Origin: Bolinopsis microptera
Taxonomy: Eukaryota > Ctenophora > Tentaculata > Lobata > Bolinopsidae
DNA: 64,000 bases
Direction of reading: 5' to 3'
Assembly (NCBI RefSeq): GCF_026151205.1
Contig: NC_087076.1
Location: 13,501,675-13,565,674, forward strand
In this document: positions 1 to 11,195 of the stretch, in pieces
Position numbering within the stretch: the first letter of the stretch is position 1
Layout of the letters: each line of letters begins with the position of its first letter
Position numbers and translations under genes: made by a program
The notes under the pieces: generated by a model
Told to the model about the DNA's origin: nothing
Database searches by the model: none
The model's input: only the letters and a program-made list of their open reading frames with translations

Positions 1-1274
1 GGGACTTGGAGTAGCAAGAGATTGACTAAAAGGTATATAACTTTTACAAAGATACGTCGAGAAGAATCCAGGGTGATACAGGATCGGAGAGTGCAGACCA
101 AAAGTTTACGCACCCACCTTTGCCTCCTGAGTTCTTGGTTGGGTAGAAATTTATGCAAACTTGGTCGTTTATACTCCAAGTCCCTTTCTTAAAAGAAGTA
201 GTATTAACTATGTCTAGAGTTAGCTTCGTTCAATAATAACAATATCAATATAATCAATATCAATACCAGATAAACCTACCGAATAAATTATTAAATATCA
301 ATTAATTCATTCCGATAAAAAATTTTATAAATTTAGATATTTAACTTATCTAAAAACATTACAACAAATGTTTAAAAAGCGCCCAAAATCGATTTGAAAG
401 ATTTTCTGTCTATAGTACAATCATGATAGTAATAGTAAGTGTGTGCCGCTGCAATTAGATTTGATTACTGCAATTTAAAATTGTTTGGAGTCCAAGTATC
501 TTTTAAGTCAGCTGCCTGTGCTTGTATTAATAGTGCTTTGGTTCTCAGTTTTATCAAGCTAATGGACGTTTCTAAGCAATTGCTTGAAGTTAAAATTTTT
601 TTATGAACAGCGTTCCAAAGCTTGGCTGCATTAAACAAAAATGTATTTGAGTGATACTAGTATGATTATTGAAAGTGTCAACTCCAATTGTAGCTTGGAG
701 GACTTTGCCGCTTCGATTCCCCTAAATGGGTCGGCGCGGGCGGTGCATCAAAAACGTCAATTGCAATTACATCGCAATGTGATTGCAAAAAGCAAATTTT
801 CTGCTCTTATTTCTTTGTTTGAATTGAAAGGTGAGAGGAAATTCCCCTAGACATAATTTGTTATTCAATAGATTTAGGACTTACATAGACCTTGGATTTG
901 AATAGTTGCTATCTGATTCTCTATGACATATAGTGAGAGCTCCTGCTCAGACAAAAAATGCTGAACAGGAAATATGATTAAAATTCCAGTTGTTATTCTT
1001 GGTGAACATACTGCATCCTATACCATGCCCTGACGCTGCCTGTATCAATCGAATCGGTAATTTGAATCCTGCCTCTTGAAGGTTTATGGATGATCCCTGT
1101 AAATATTTGTTTCAACCTCGGCGTATGGGTTATAAACATACAACTATATTTAATCCTGTTTACAACTTTTAAAAACATGTTTCTTAAAAGTTGACCAGTT
1201 TCCTCTTTCATCGAAATTTCATCTAGCAATGTAGAGCTCAACAAGCTTATAACATATATGCTTATTTTTAGGCA
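1..1274. other. Spacer upstream of the acylase gene
   Basis: AT-rich sequence with no gene I can support. It contains a decayed retrotransposon tail (listed separately). Just before the first acylase codon there is a pyrimidine stretch ending in AG at 1270-1271, which looks like a 3' splice site three bases ahead of the ATG. Promoter elements were not identified. Confidence 0.5.
470..665 (-). pseudogene. Decayed non-LTR retrotransposon tail (RT C-terminus)
   Basis: Read on the minus strand, about 660 to 470 gives a short stretch with the wording typical of the C-terminal tail of LINE reverse-transcriptase ORFs: FLFNAAKLWNAV, followed by a Ser/Leu-rich helix and a stop. A stop codon lies just upstream in the same frame and I see no RT core. 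It is therefore a truncated relic. It was recognised by family resemblance only. Confidence 0.5.
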
Positions 1275-3304
1275 ATGGACGGTAAAAACCAGAACCTCTT
1301 CAAATATCTCCTTCCGGTATTATGCAGCATCCTAGCTTCTCATCTGCTGATGGTTTATGTTGTCACAGACTACCAGTACCCAGGAATGACAACTCATCTG
1401 TCTATTGATGGTTCAAACATTACTGTGAAACGCACAGAGCACCTGACATTGGTGGGATATGGGGAAAATACTGCATCAGATTTTTACAAAACTCTAGGTT
1501 GGATGCACGCTCGAGACAGGTATGTTCAAATATGTCTCACAAGACTTGCTGCTCAAGGACGGCTTACAGAGACCTTCCCTTATGCTGAGACCAACCACAA
1601 ATTGGATCTTATCTCCAAACAGTTTGGTTTCCACGGCAGGAACAAAGCTTACTATGCAGGTTACGAGGATGGTGGTCTTGGAAAGGACATTCTTGAATCA
1701 TACGTTGCTGGAGTAAACAACTACATGAAGAATCATAGACGTCCTTTCGAGTTTGTTCTTATTAACTACCATCCAGAACCATTTGTGCCAACTGATGTAA
1801 CAACCTTCATCAGCTTCGTGTCCTTTGTTGGTTTGGAAGAAATATCCTTTGCAGTGGAGAAAACCATTATCGAATTTCTGCGATCAGACAAAGTCTCTCA
1901 TGAGTTTTTAAAACAGGTTTTTCATCCTCATTTGAACAATCTCACCATGGAACATGTTGCAATGTATAAAAGTATCAAGGATCTCAAATCAAATGATGGA
2001 TTAAAATCACCTGTTCCTGTGATAACAAATAGCAACAATTGGGTTGTTTCTGGTAAGTTTTTACCTACTTATACAGGGGGGGGGGGGGGGGGAGCCAAAA
2101 GTCAGTACCCATACATTGGGTCTTATACCACCGCCGTTTTATATTTGAGAGTTGTTGCTTTGCAGATGGCATACTGTACCTTCTTGTTCAAGGATTCCGT
2201 CACCAAAATTTGAAAATTCGATTTTTGGGGGGCCACACCCAATCAACATTGAATTGCTTATACTGGTGTTTGTGAACATGTTATATGTAACATATTGCAA
2301 TAGGTCATTTAATCAGGAATATAATCTGAAACAAGAAATGCGGCCGCTTTTCTTTTGTGGATGGCCGCTCAATTTCCCGATCTGTGATGGCGTAATTATC
2401 ATATTCCATACAACCTGGGGACGGCCCCGTCTTTACTGTTTATATAAACATGCAAATATGGCGAAGTGACATGCCGACTGCCCATGCCGCCCAGTTAATA
2501 TAATTCTATATTGAATTTGAAAATCGTGTATACTTCTATGTAAGTGTAACCATATGTTTATTGTTTATGCAACCTGACACGGATCTGTGCAAAATAGTAA
2601 TACTAACTCAAAATAATAATAATATGCTATTAATTAGTGCCTAGTGGGATACGTACATGATGAAATTAATAATGTACTTGGTTGGTTCAGCGCCGCGCGC
2701 CAACAATTATATAATTCAGATTGTCACGCAAAATAACTTTGCGCAGGTAGTCACGTGGGCGATAACAGTGCTCGCATGGCAGGCACGTACGGTCGCACAC
2801 TCGCGCGCACACACGGTCGCAAAGCTACCATATAAAAAAAACCTCGATCGCTAACCCTTGTCCTTGACTCTTTTGTGCCTTCGGCACTTTGAGTCATGGA
2901 TCGGGAAAAAATGGTGCGAAACAGATTTTTAAAATGACGAAGACATCAAGCAATTTGTTTATCTCTTTAGAAAAATTGATTGGGTACTCAATGATTACCC
3001 AATAACGACACCGTAATTGGGCTCTCTGCACGATTCTCGTAATGCCTCAACCCAATCACCTGATCACAAGTAATGAACAAACTCGTTATATGCTTCATAT
3101 CTCGGTCATCTGAGAAGCTAGAACTCTTATTTTTTCAGGATCCGACTATCCGAACTATCTAATAAATGCGAAAATGAACAATGACAAATTCCTCGAACCA
3201 GTGGTGGTAGTAAGTCATTCCAGAAAGAATTTATTTCAATTGGGCACTCAGTGATTGACCTATTGAGGCCAACGTATGGGTACTGACCCCCCCCCCACCC
3301 CCCC

Positions 3305-3349
<45 letters not shown>

Positions 3350-6300
3350 ATAACAGGTAACCCAAACAGTCAATTCCGCAGGTTTTACATGCTTGACCTT
3401 GCTTTAATGCTTTCTTTAAAAAGGTAATCTTGAAGCCATCGACTGCTTTTAACTAAATGCCTAGCTGCTGTCCCCAATGAAGTTACAATTTCTCCTTCAG
3501 GTGCAATATCAAGCAGTGGATTTCCCATCATGAGTTCGGATCCCCATCTTGACCTTTCAAAGTATCCTAACACCTTCTACGAATCCTCTTACTATTCCAG
3601 GCAGGGAGATTCTATTTTTGGTATTTCTGTGCCAGGTGAGAGTCTCAGAAAAATTGTCTCCTTTGCAAATCCTTTCTGTCAAAAATTGTATCACGGTTAC
3701 ACGATGTGTTAGTTCAGTGAATCAATGACACACGTTGATAGTTGAAAGTAGATAAGTCAATAGATATACAGAGACCCCACGGCTAACACAGACATCGTAT
3801 ATATTATATAGCATACTCCTGAAATATAAAGGAGTTAACTCAAATTCAAATACATATACAAACACATAAAATATAATAGTAGAATATAAATCACAATTAT
3901 ATGATCACAATATGAAGCTGGACTTACTTATAGCTTTTACATGAATACAATGCAATGAAGTCATAATCGCCAATCTATAAACACATGCCTTATTATGTCA
4001 CCTTCAGCAAGGTAGAAAAATACTGTATCTAATATTTCATCTTTTAATCTTTGCAATTTCAGGGGTCCCTTTCATCCTTATGGGAAGGAACAAAGCATTG
4101 ACCTTTTCATTGACATATGGTATGCTGGATGCGAGTGACTACTTCATCGAGAGGATAAAGGATGGAAAATACGAACGTGATGGCACTTACCTACCTCTAA
4201 AATCGAGAAAATATGAAGTGGTTGGAAAAGAAGCGATATTCTATGAGACTGGAGAGGGTCATCTTATAGAGAGGAATGCAGAAAATTATGATAAGGAGAT
4301 CTCTGATGGTGTCTACGTTGCTATGAGAATACCTGATAGAAGTGAAGAGATCACCATGAGACAGTCCATCCTTCCTTTTGCTCAATCAGTGGCAGATGCC
4401 AAGAAACTCGTTCCGCAATCCCTTCTGGGATCTAACTATTTGCTGGCAGATATCCATGGTAATATTGGGTACCAACAGACTGGGTCTGTTCCACTGCGTC
4501 CTAACAGTGATGGTCTGCTGCCGCTTCCTGCTTGGAACTCAGCCAACCTTTGGGCAGGTTTATAAAATAGATGTCTTAATTTTAATGATAATCATTAGAA
4601 TATTTTCCATTTCAAATAATTCGATTGAAATGGTAACCCGTAATTCCAATGATACTGGTACAACTACATTGCATGGAATTGACATGATCGTACGTGTTGT
4701 AATTGTGTAACTGCAGCGAAATTGTTGTTCAGGTTACCTATCAGACTCCGACTACATGACAGTGTTGAACCCACCTGACCAGTTTATAGCCACAGCAAAC
4801 AACCACTACCAAGACCCCTCAAAACCCTGTGTTAGCACTTTTCCCGCTCTACCTACACGATTCAACAGGTCAACAGCATTTCCTTAATTTTTATTCTGTG
4901 TTTCAGTCAGTGTAGCGCTCATTTTCTGTCGAATCGTATTTAAATTCTCAAACGGGGCCGGGGCCTACCTTGGAGTTGAAGGCTAATGACTAAAAGAAAT
5001 TGAAATTAATGCCTTTTGGAATAGATGTTATTAATGCCGGGCAAAATTATCCTAAAACTGGTCATAAAAGCAACATATTTTGATAACTGACGCACAGGAT
5101 ATCGGATATATTGAGAAGTGGTTCAAACCACTCAGTGGAAGATATGATGAGATACCAGGGAGACACTTTCAGTAAAATCGCTAATCTCACCATCCCACTC
5201 TTGGAACCTTTCCTTCCTTCGTCAGGTTGGTATTTTATTTTCTCATCAGGTTGGTATTTTATTTTTTCACCTTTTTTATTTTTCTTCAATTGATGTTTTG
5301 TTGTCCAGTTCAATCCACAAATCCATCTTATCAAAAGAACACAATTCACCATAATTTTATGTTAAACCTCTGTTAAGGGTCGTTCACATATTACGTAATC
5401 AGCCGAGGGGAGGGGTTTTCAAATGCTTACGGTTGATTACGGGGGGGGGGGGGGGGGTGAAACCTTGATAACGTAATATAGGGGGGGGGGGGGGGTGTCA
5501 CGTCCGTCTATGTCCGCTTGTCTCATAGAATCCAAAAAGGACAGGACATAGGCGGACATAGGCGGACATAGGCGGACATAGACGGACATAGGCGGACATA
5601 GACGGACATAGGCGGACATTGGCGGACATAGACGGACATATACGGACATTAATGGACACCTAAATTGCTAAATAAAATGTTCAATTTTTGCTGTTATAGG
5701 GGGATCATGTTTTTTGTCCGTTCGGTACCCTATATTTTCAAAACGGACAAAAAATAGAGCGGACAAAAATGGACAAAAACGGACAAAAATGGAAATAACA
5801 TTCAGATGCTTCCTCCTCCTACTCTTCCTCCTCCTCCTCCTGGGTCTTCCTGATCTTCCTCAGTCCTCTTCCTCCTCCCCTCCTCAGTCCTCCTCCTCGT
5901 CTTCAGTCCTCCTCATCAGTCCTCAACAGTTCTCCTCCTCCCCAGTCCTCCTCCTCCTCCTGAGTCCTCCTCCTGGGTCCTCCTCCTGGGTCCTCCTCCT
6001 CCTCTTCCTCCTCAGTCCTCAGTCCTCCTCCTCATCCTTCTCCTCAGTCCTCCATCCTCCTCCTCAGTCCTCCCCCAGTCCCCCTCCTCCTCCTATTCAG
6101 CCATCCTCCTCCTCCTCCTCCTCAGTCCTCCTCCTTCTCAGTCCTCCTCTTCCCTGTCAGTCATCCTCCTCAGCAATCCTCCTCAGTCCTCCTCCTGAGT
6201 CCTCCTCCTCCTGAGTCCTCCTCCTCCTCTTCATCCTCCTACTCTTCCTCCTCGGTCCTGGGTCCTCCTCCTCCTGGGTCCTCCTCCTCATCCTTCTCAT

Positions 6301-9300
6301 CAGTCCTCCTCCTCCCCAGTCCTCTCCCAGTCCCCCTCCTTCTCCTCCTATTCAGTCCTCCTCCTCCTCCTCCTCCTCCTCCTCCTCCTCCTCCTCCTCC
6401 TCCTCAGTTCTCCTCAGTCCTCCTTCTCATTTCTCCCAAGTCCTCCTCCTGAGTCCTCCTCCTCCTCTCCCTCCTGAGTCCTCCTCCTCCTCCCTCTCAG
6501 TCATCCTCCTCAGTCATCCTCCTCAGCCATCCTCCCCAGCCATCCTCCTCAGCCATCCTCCTCAGTACTCCTCAGTCCTCCTCCTTCTCAGTCATCGTCA
6601 GTCCTCCTCCTCAGTCCTCCTCAGTCCTCCTCCTCCTCCTGGGTCCTCCTCCTCCTCCTCCTCCTCCTCCTGGGTCTTCCTGATCCTCCCCAGTCCTCTT
6701 CCTCCTCCCCTCCTCAGTCCTCCTCTTACTCCTCCTCCTCGTCCTCAGTCCTCCTCATCAGTCCTCAACAGTCCTACTCCTCCCCAGTCCTCCTCCTCCT
6801 CCTGGGGCCTTTTCCTGGGTCCTCCTGGGTCGTCCTCGTCCTGGGTCCTCCTCCTCCTGGGAAGTGAGGTCCTGGGTCCTCCTTCTCCTCCTCAGTCCTT
6901 CTCCTCCTCCTCAGTCCTCTTCCTCCTCTTCCTCCTCCTCCTCCCTCTCAGTCATCCTCCTCAGCCATCCTCCTTAGTCCTCCTCCTTCTCAGTCCTTCT
7001 CAGTCCTCCTCCTGAGTCCTCCTCCTCCTGAGTCATCCTCCTCAGTTCTCCTCCTCCTCCTCCTAGGTCCTCCTTCTGGGTCCTCCTCCTCCTCCTCCTC
7101 CTGGGTCTTCCTGATCCTTCTCCTCCCTCTCAGTCATCCTCCTCAGTCATCCTCCTCAGTCATCCTCCTCAGCCATCCTCCCCAGCCATCCTCCTCAGCC
7201 ATTCTCCTCAGTACTCCTCAGTCCTCCTCCTTCTCAGTCATCGTCAGTCCTCCTCCTCAGTCCTCCTCCTCCTCCTGGGTCCTCCTCCTCCTCCTGGGTC
7301 CTCCTGGGTCTTCCTGATCCTCCCCAGTCCTCTTCCTCCTCCCCTCCTCAGTCCTCCTCCTACTCCTCCTCCTCGTCCTCAGTCCTCCTCATCAGTCCTC
7401 AACAGTTCTCCTCTTCCCCAGTCCTCCTCCTCCTCCTGGGGCCTTTTCCTGGGTCCTCCTCCTGGGTCCTCCTCCTCCTGGGTCCTCCTCCTCCTGGGTC
7501 CTCCTCCTCCTGGGTCCTCCTTCTCCTCCTCAGTCCTTCTCCTCCTCCTCCTCAGTCCTCTTCCTCCTCCTCCTCCCTCTCAGTCATCCTCCTCCGCCAT
7601 CCTCCTCAGCCATCCTCCTCAGTCCTCCTCCTTCTCAGTCCTCCTCCTGAGTCCTCCTCCTCCTCAGTCATCCTCCTCAGTTCTCCTCCTCCTCCTCCTA
7701 GGTCCTCCTTCTGGGTCCTCCTCCTCCTCCTCCTTCTGGGTCCTCCTCCTGAGTCCTCCTCCTCCTCAGTCATCCTCCTCAGTTCTCCTCCTCCTCCTCC
7801 TAGGTCCTCCTCCTGGGTCTTCCTGATCCTTCTCCTCCCTCTCAGTCATCCTCCTCAGTCATCCTCCTCAGTCATCCTCCTCAGCCATCCTCCTCAGCCA
7901 TCCTCCACAGTACTCTTCAGTACTCTTCAGTACTCTTCAGTCCTCAAAATGTTTGTCCGCTAATGTCCACCAATGTCCGCTAATGTCCACCAATGTCCGT
8001 CCAAGTCCGCCAATGTCCGTCCGGGTCCGCCAATGTCCGTCCGAGTCCGCCAATGTCCGTCCAAGTCCGCCAATGTCCGTCCGTGTCCGCCAATGTCCCA
8101 AAAAACACGTCCGTTGTCTCATAGAATCCAAAAAGGACAGGACATAGGCGGACATAGACGGACATGACACCCCCCCCCCCCAATATAGGGGGGGGGGTTC
8201 GGTCTTGATTACGGTTGATTACGGAGGGGGGGTAAAAATTGCCAAAATATTGATTACGTAATATGTCTATATGTGAACGACCCCTTATTAAACATAAAAA
8301 GCTTTATTTTCCAGTAATTGATGTCATGAAAAAACTCACTTCTTCAATTTTCAAACAGTTGTTGAAGAAGATAACTCTGTTATTGTAGAAAAGGGCTCGC
8401 TCAACTGAATGTATAGTACATATACAGTGGTGAATGTATAGTGTATAGTGTACTAATGCTTTTCATTCATACAAAGTTATAACAAATTCTCCTTGTAGTT
8501 CATTCTGGGTTTGGACAGGATATGCCCGCTTAAAATATTTCCATCACGTTACATTACATAATTCTCAATAATTGTAATAGATTTGTAGTGTTGTAATTAG
8601 TTTAAAACTAACATATACAGTGGTGAATGTATAGTGTATACTGTATAGTACATACTACATATAATACTTTCAACACTACTATATAACAAATAATTTGAGT
8701 AAACGATGTAACAGAGTCGATATATTTTTATGTTGCCATGGGGTGGCAAGTCCCCATACATCGTGGTCCGGTAGTTTCATTGCGTCCTAATATACAGTGG
8801 TGAATTTTTGAAATTTTGCCTAATACAATGATCGTATAATTAAGCAGTTTTTCATCGGTTTTGATTCACCATCTTCCTATGAACCGATGATAACTTGATC
8901 TACATTGGGTGAGAAAGGGCGCAAAAATCCGGCAGCCGATAGATACGATCACACAGACTCCTCACACAAACTGAAGAAGTGCAATTGTAATTTTTTGGCA
9001 AAATTTCATAATGTTAAAAATTTACTGCAGAATAATAATAATAAATTGAAATTGAATAACACCGCTTTTAAGATAAAACTTATACTCAGCAGTGTTTAAA
9101 CTAGTCATCTCAGAAAATAACATGAAAACTAGGTTAAGAAAAGTAAATTAAACTTGAAAATGTATCGCGTCGTCAATGCTAAAGCCAGAAAAAGGTACTT
9201 TTAAACATATTATGCAAAGGTCAAACACCAGATATGACCAAAATAGTTATCGATAAAGTTTTTCAAGTTTGTCTAGGGACAGTTTAAAAAGGTAGTATTT

Positions 9301-10409
9301 TAGAAGAGCTTTAAAAGATTCCAAGGATTGAGCTGACGAGATGGTAACAGGCAGACGATTGTAGATCTTTGGAGCCACCACAGAGAAGCTACGCTCACCA
9401 AACTTTGAATTACAAGAAGGAACAATAAGAATAACAGCTCCACACCAAACTATGATGGATTTGCTCTAGTCTCCAGCCATTCTCTTGTTCAGTGTTCCGG
9501 TTCTTTTTTTCTGATAAATTACCGGTCCCGGCTTATCCCCGGTACTGGTTACTGTACTTTCAATATTCGAATTTTCAGTTTTAAGTCAGAAATCCGATCC
9601 TGGTCAACCTTTGTCTAATATATAATATAAAGATATAATATATAATATAGCTTCAAATCTGTTCAGGTATTGGAGACGAACTGAGGCATTGGAATCGCAG
9701 ATTCGAGATAGAATCCCGCCCCTCGGCTCTCTGGTTTGATTTCTGGACGGAGTTCACTGCCAACATCAACTCCATCATATTCGGCCGGGAAGCGTACGAC
9801 AAACTCGAACCCATCGTCTTCAACAAGTACATATTCTACAAGTTCGCCATCATCGGTCTGGAAACAGGATTTGTGGACGGTGTTGATATAACCCCTGTTC
9901 TGAAGGAGAGTATCGAGAATAGCATAGCTCGTTATCAAGGAACTGTGTACGGTGATTTCAGGAAGTATTTCTCTGTCAACATGTTCTTCTCTGGCAAGCT
10001 GCCAAAGTTTTTGGGATTTGATGTTGGTCCGTACCCGACGAACAGTGGGTTTGAAGTGATTAAAGTTGGGTCTGTGGACAAGTACCTGAATGATCCATGT
10101 GTATTTATGCAGGTAAAAGCTGTCGACTGTTGTACGTCGCTTTTAAACTTTATGTCCCTATCAAATGCTTTTACTTGACAAGGTTACTTTATTGCCAGCG
10201 TTTCTGAACCAATAATGCTCTATAATGTCAATATTACTCTATATAATCACCTTACATTCCGTCAGACGTGGAGGTTTATAACAGACATGTCAACCAGCGT
10301 ATTCTACTCTATCCTCCCTGGCGGTCCTAGTGGCAACTACTTTAGTAACCTCTACAAACTTGAGATTAGCAACTATGTTACCGAGGTTTACAAAGTCTGG
10401 CAGCTGTAG
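1275..10409 (+). CDS. Penicillin acylase (penicillin amidase) family N-terminal nucleophile hydrolase, membrane-anchored
   Basis: Seven coding exons: 1275-2052, 3501-3635, 4063-4557, 4733-4868, 5098-5225, 9667-10112, 10266-10409. All junctions are GT..AG with continuous phase, giving about 753 residues. Residues 10-30 form a hydrophobic anchor. The segment GWMHARDRY with a following QGRL is the family N-terminal block. SNNW, starting at Ser253 at the end of exon 1, matches the nucleophile motif at the start of the beta chain. SSDPHL in exon 2, MGRN and LTYG in exon 3, ATANNH (oxyanion Asn region) in exon 4 and PGGPSG in the last exon follow family order. The family hydrolyses amide bonds of acylated substrates after self-cleavage. 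The substrate here is unknown, and cleavage before Ser253 would follow Asn rather than the more usual Gly. The anchor suggests a type II extracellular or lumenal enzyme. Intron 5 is swollen by a repeat element. Confidence 0.88.
2078..3345. repeat. Inverted-repeat element bounded by poly-G / poly-C, acylase intron 1
   Basis: A run of about 15 G at 2078-2092 is followed by GTCAGTACCCATAC near 2100. The reverse complement of this block occurs at about 3276-3288, followed by a C run (with two A) to 3345. The roughly 18-bp arms plus homopolymers bracket about 1.2 kb with no transposase-like ORF. It probably represents a decayed inverted-repeat element. Boundaries and target duplication are unclear. 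Confidence 0.4.
2865..2896. repeat. Short hairpin with core GTGCCTTCGGCAC
   Basis: TGACTC and GAGTCA arms flank the perfect stem GTGCC-TTC-GGCAC at 2875-2887. It lies in acylase intron 1. The same core, in the opposite orientation, sits inside a second hairpin at 59417-59429. Function is unknown. Confidence 0.5.
5535..5665. repeat. Tandem array of GGCGGACATA-type units (left arm)
   Basis: About a dozen short units of the form GGCGGACATA or GACGGACATA lie just inside the left end of the inverted-repeat element. A 36-bp flanking block starting TCTCATAGAATCC recurs in the same orientation near 8117 on the right side. The units read open in more than one frame, but this is repeat structure, not coding. 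Confidence 0.75.
5806..7946. repeat. About 2.1 kb TCC-rich pyrimidine satellite
   Basis: Continuous imperfect repetition of TCC and CAGTCCTCCTCC-type units, with several longer blocks (for example around 6660-7060 and 7090-7560) that repeat each other at higher order. The + strand is almost entirely pyrimidine apart from CAG, GGG and single A/G positions. Apparent reading frames across it are artefacts of the repeat. Strand asymmetry of this kind can form triplex (H-DNA). Confidence 0.85.
7950..8100. repeat. Tandem array of GTCCGCCAATGTCC units (right arm)
   Basis: About seven units with a period near 20 bp, consisting of GTCCGCCAATGTCCGTCC plus two variable bases. They are in inverted orientation relative to the GGCGGACAT array at 5535-5665. 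Because 20 is not a multiple of three, all frames look open. No coding function is supported. Confidence 0.75.
8415..8810. repeat. Dispersed-repeat cluster, acylase intron 5
   Basis: ATACAGTGGTGAAT occurs three times, near 8423, 8618 and 8793. Between the second and third copies lies a block of about 90 bp (8705-8795) whose inverted copy is at 57035-57128. It looks like a decayed interspersed element. The class was not recognised. Confidence 0.55.
9235..9425 (-). pseudogene. Decayed non-LTR retrotransposon tail
   Basis: The minus strand reads FGERSFSVVAPKIYNRLP followed by a Ser/Leu-rich helix ending near LEKLYR. This is the characteristic C-terminal segment of LINE reverse-transcriptase ORFs. 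No RT catalytic core is present, so it is a 5'-truncated relic. It lies in acylase intron 5, about 240 bp before exon 6. Confidence 0.65.
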
Positions 10410-11135
10410 AGTTGAACAAAGTCTAGAACAGAACAGAGTCTGGCAGCATCTGGCAGCATCTGGCAGCTTAAAACTGTGCTGTGTTCTCAAATTGTATGTT
10501 CTTTTTGAAAACTTATTAATTACTTTAGCGCCATCGCGACTCTTATAGAGCTTTAGATTGAAGACTTTAATTTTTTTAAAAACTTTCAGATAAACATAAA
10601 GTTGAGTCAGATTTAGATTAGGTATCTGTATTCTGTGACCTGTAGCTGTGTCGAATAGAAGAGACAAAACGTTAAATATATTGAAGTAGGGTGAACCACA
10701 ATTAACTTCGTATCATGGTATAAGAGTTAACGTTTCTAATGAAAGATTAAAAGTTACGAAGTGTTATCGTACAAAAACCCTCTAATGCTGACAGGGTCAA
10801 TTTAGGACAACCCTAAGAATGCTTCTTTTTACATACTGACGTTTCACACGAATGAGTTTTTGATAAACGATTTAATTGGTACCAATCTGAACTTCTTGTT
10901 GTTTTTTTAGGTATTTCTAATGTAGTGACCCGCTTACCATACCTGTTGTTCTGGACATTATGTATTTTTACTTAATAACGTACCATGGCAGTTTAGATTT
11001 TCGAATTATTTGTATAAATCGATTTTTGAAACTTATGTAGTTTTAAATTATTCCTATTTCCTACTGCGAACCCTGATGCTGGACAGGCATATGATACGGA
11101 GGGGTTTATCTGGCGTAGATCGGACTTAGTTCCGA

Positions 11136-11195
11136 CATAGTAGTAGTAGTAGTAGTAGTAGTATGTAGTAGTACAGTAGTAGTAGTAGTAGTAGT
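11136..11195. repeat. TAG microsatellite
   Basis: About 17 TAG triplets with a small interruption near 11160. Simple sequence repeat in the spacer. Confidence 0.9.

Larger units (their letters stand above)
5376..8285. mobile_element. TA-flanked terminal-inverted-repeat element (about 2.9 kb) in acylase intron 5
   Basis: The left end reads AGGGTCGTTCACAT followed by ATTACGTAAT. The right end is the reverse complement with one extra G and a 5-6 bp insertion. TA dinucleotides flank both ends (5374-5375 and 8286-8287), as expected for a Tc1/mariner-type target duplication. G runs, GTCCG-motif arrays and a long TCC satellite fill the interior. No transposase is visible, so it is non-autonomous. 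Degenerate single ends of the same family occur near 13388 and 31385. Confidence 0.65.

Noticed and set aside
2845..2905. Possible small structured RNA or tRNA around the hairpin
   Set aside because: No A/B box, no cloverleaf and no recognised snRNA motifs; only the simple stem-loop is supported.
5714..6214. Long Ser/Leu/Pro-rich open frame
   Set aside because: It lies wholly in the TCC satellite and adjoining GTCCG repeats. Openness follows from the repeat composition.
7937..8183. Several overlapping frames with VRQCP / GLGRTLAD repeats on both strands
   Set aside because: They are translations of a 20-bp tandem repeat in all frames, with no start context or splice signals.
10290..10667. 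125-codon minus-strand frame over the last acylase exon
   Set aside because: It overlaps the conserved PGG-SG exon antisense and shows no domain.
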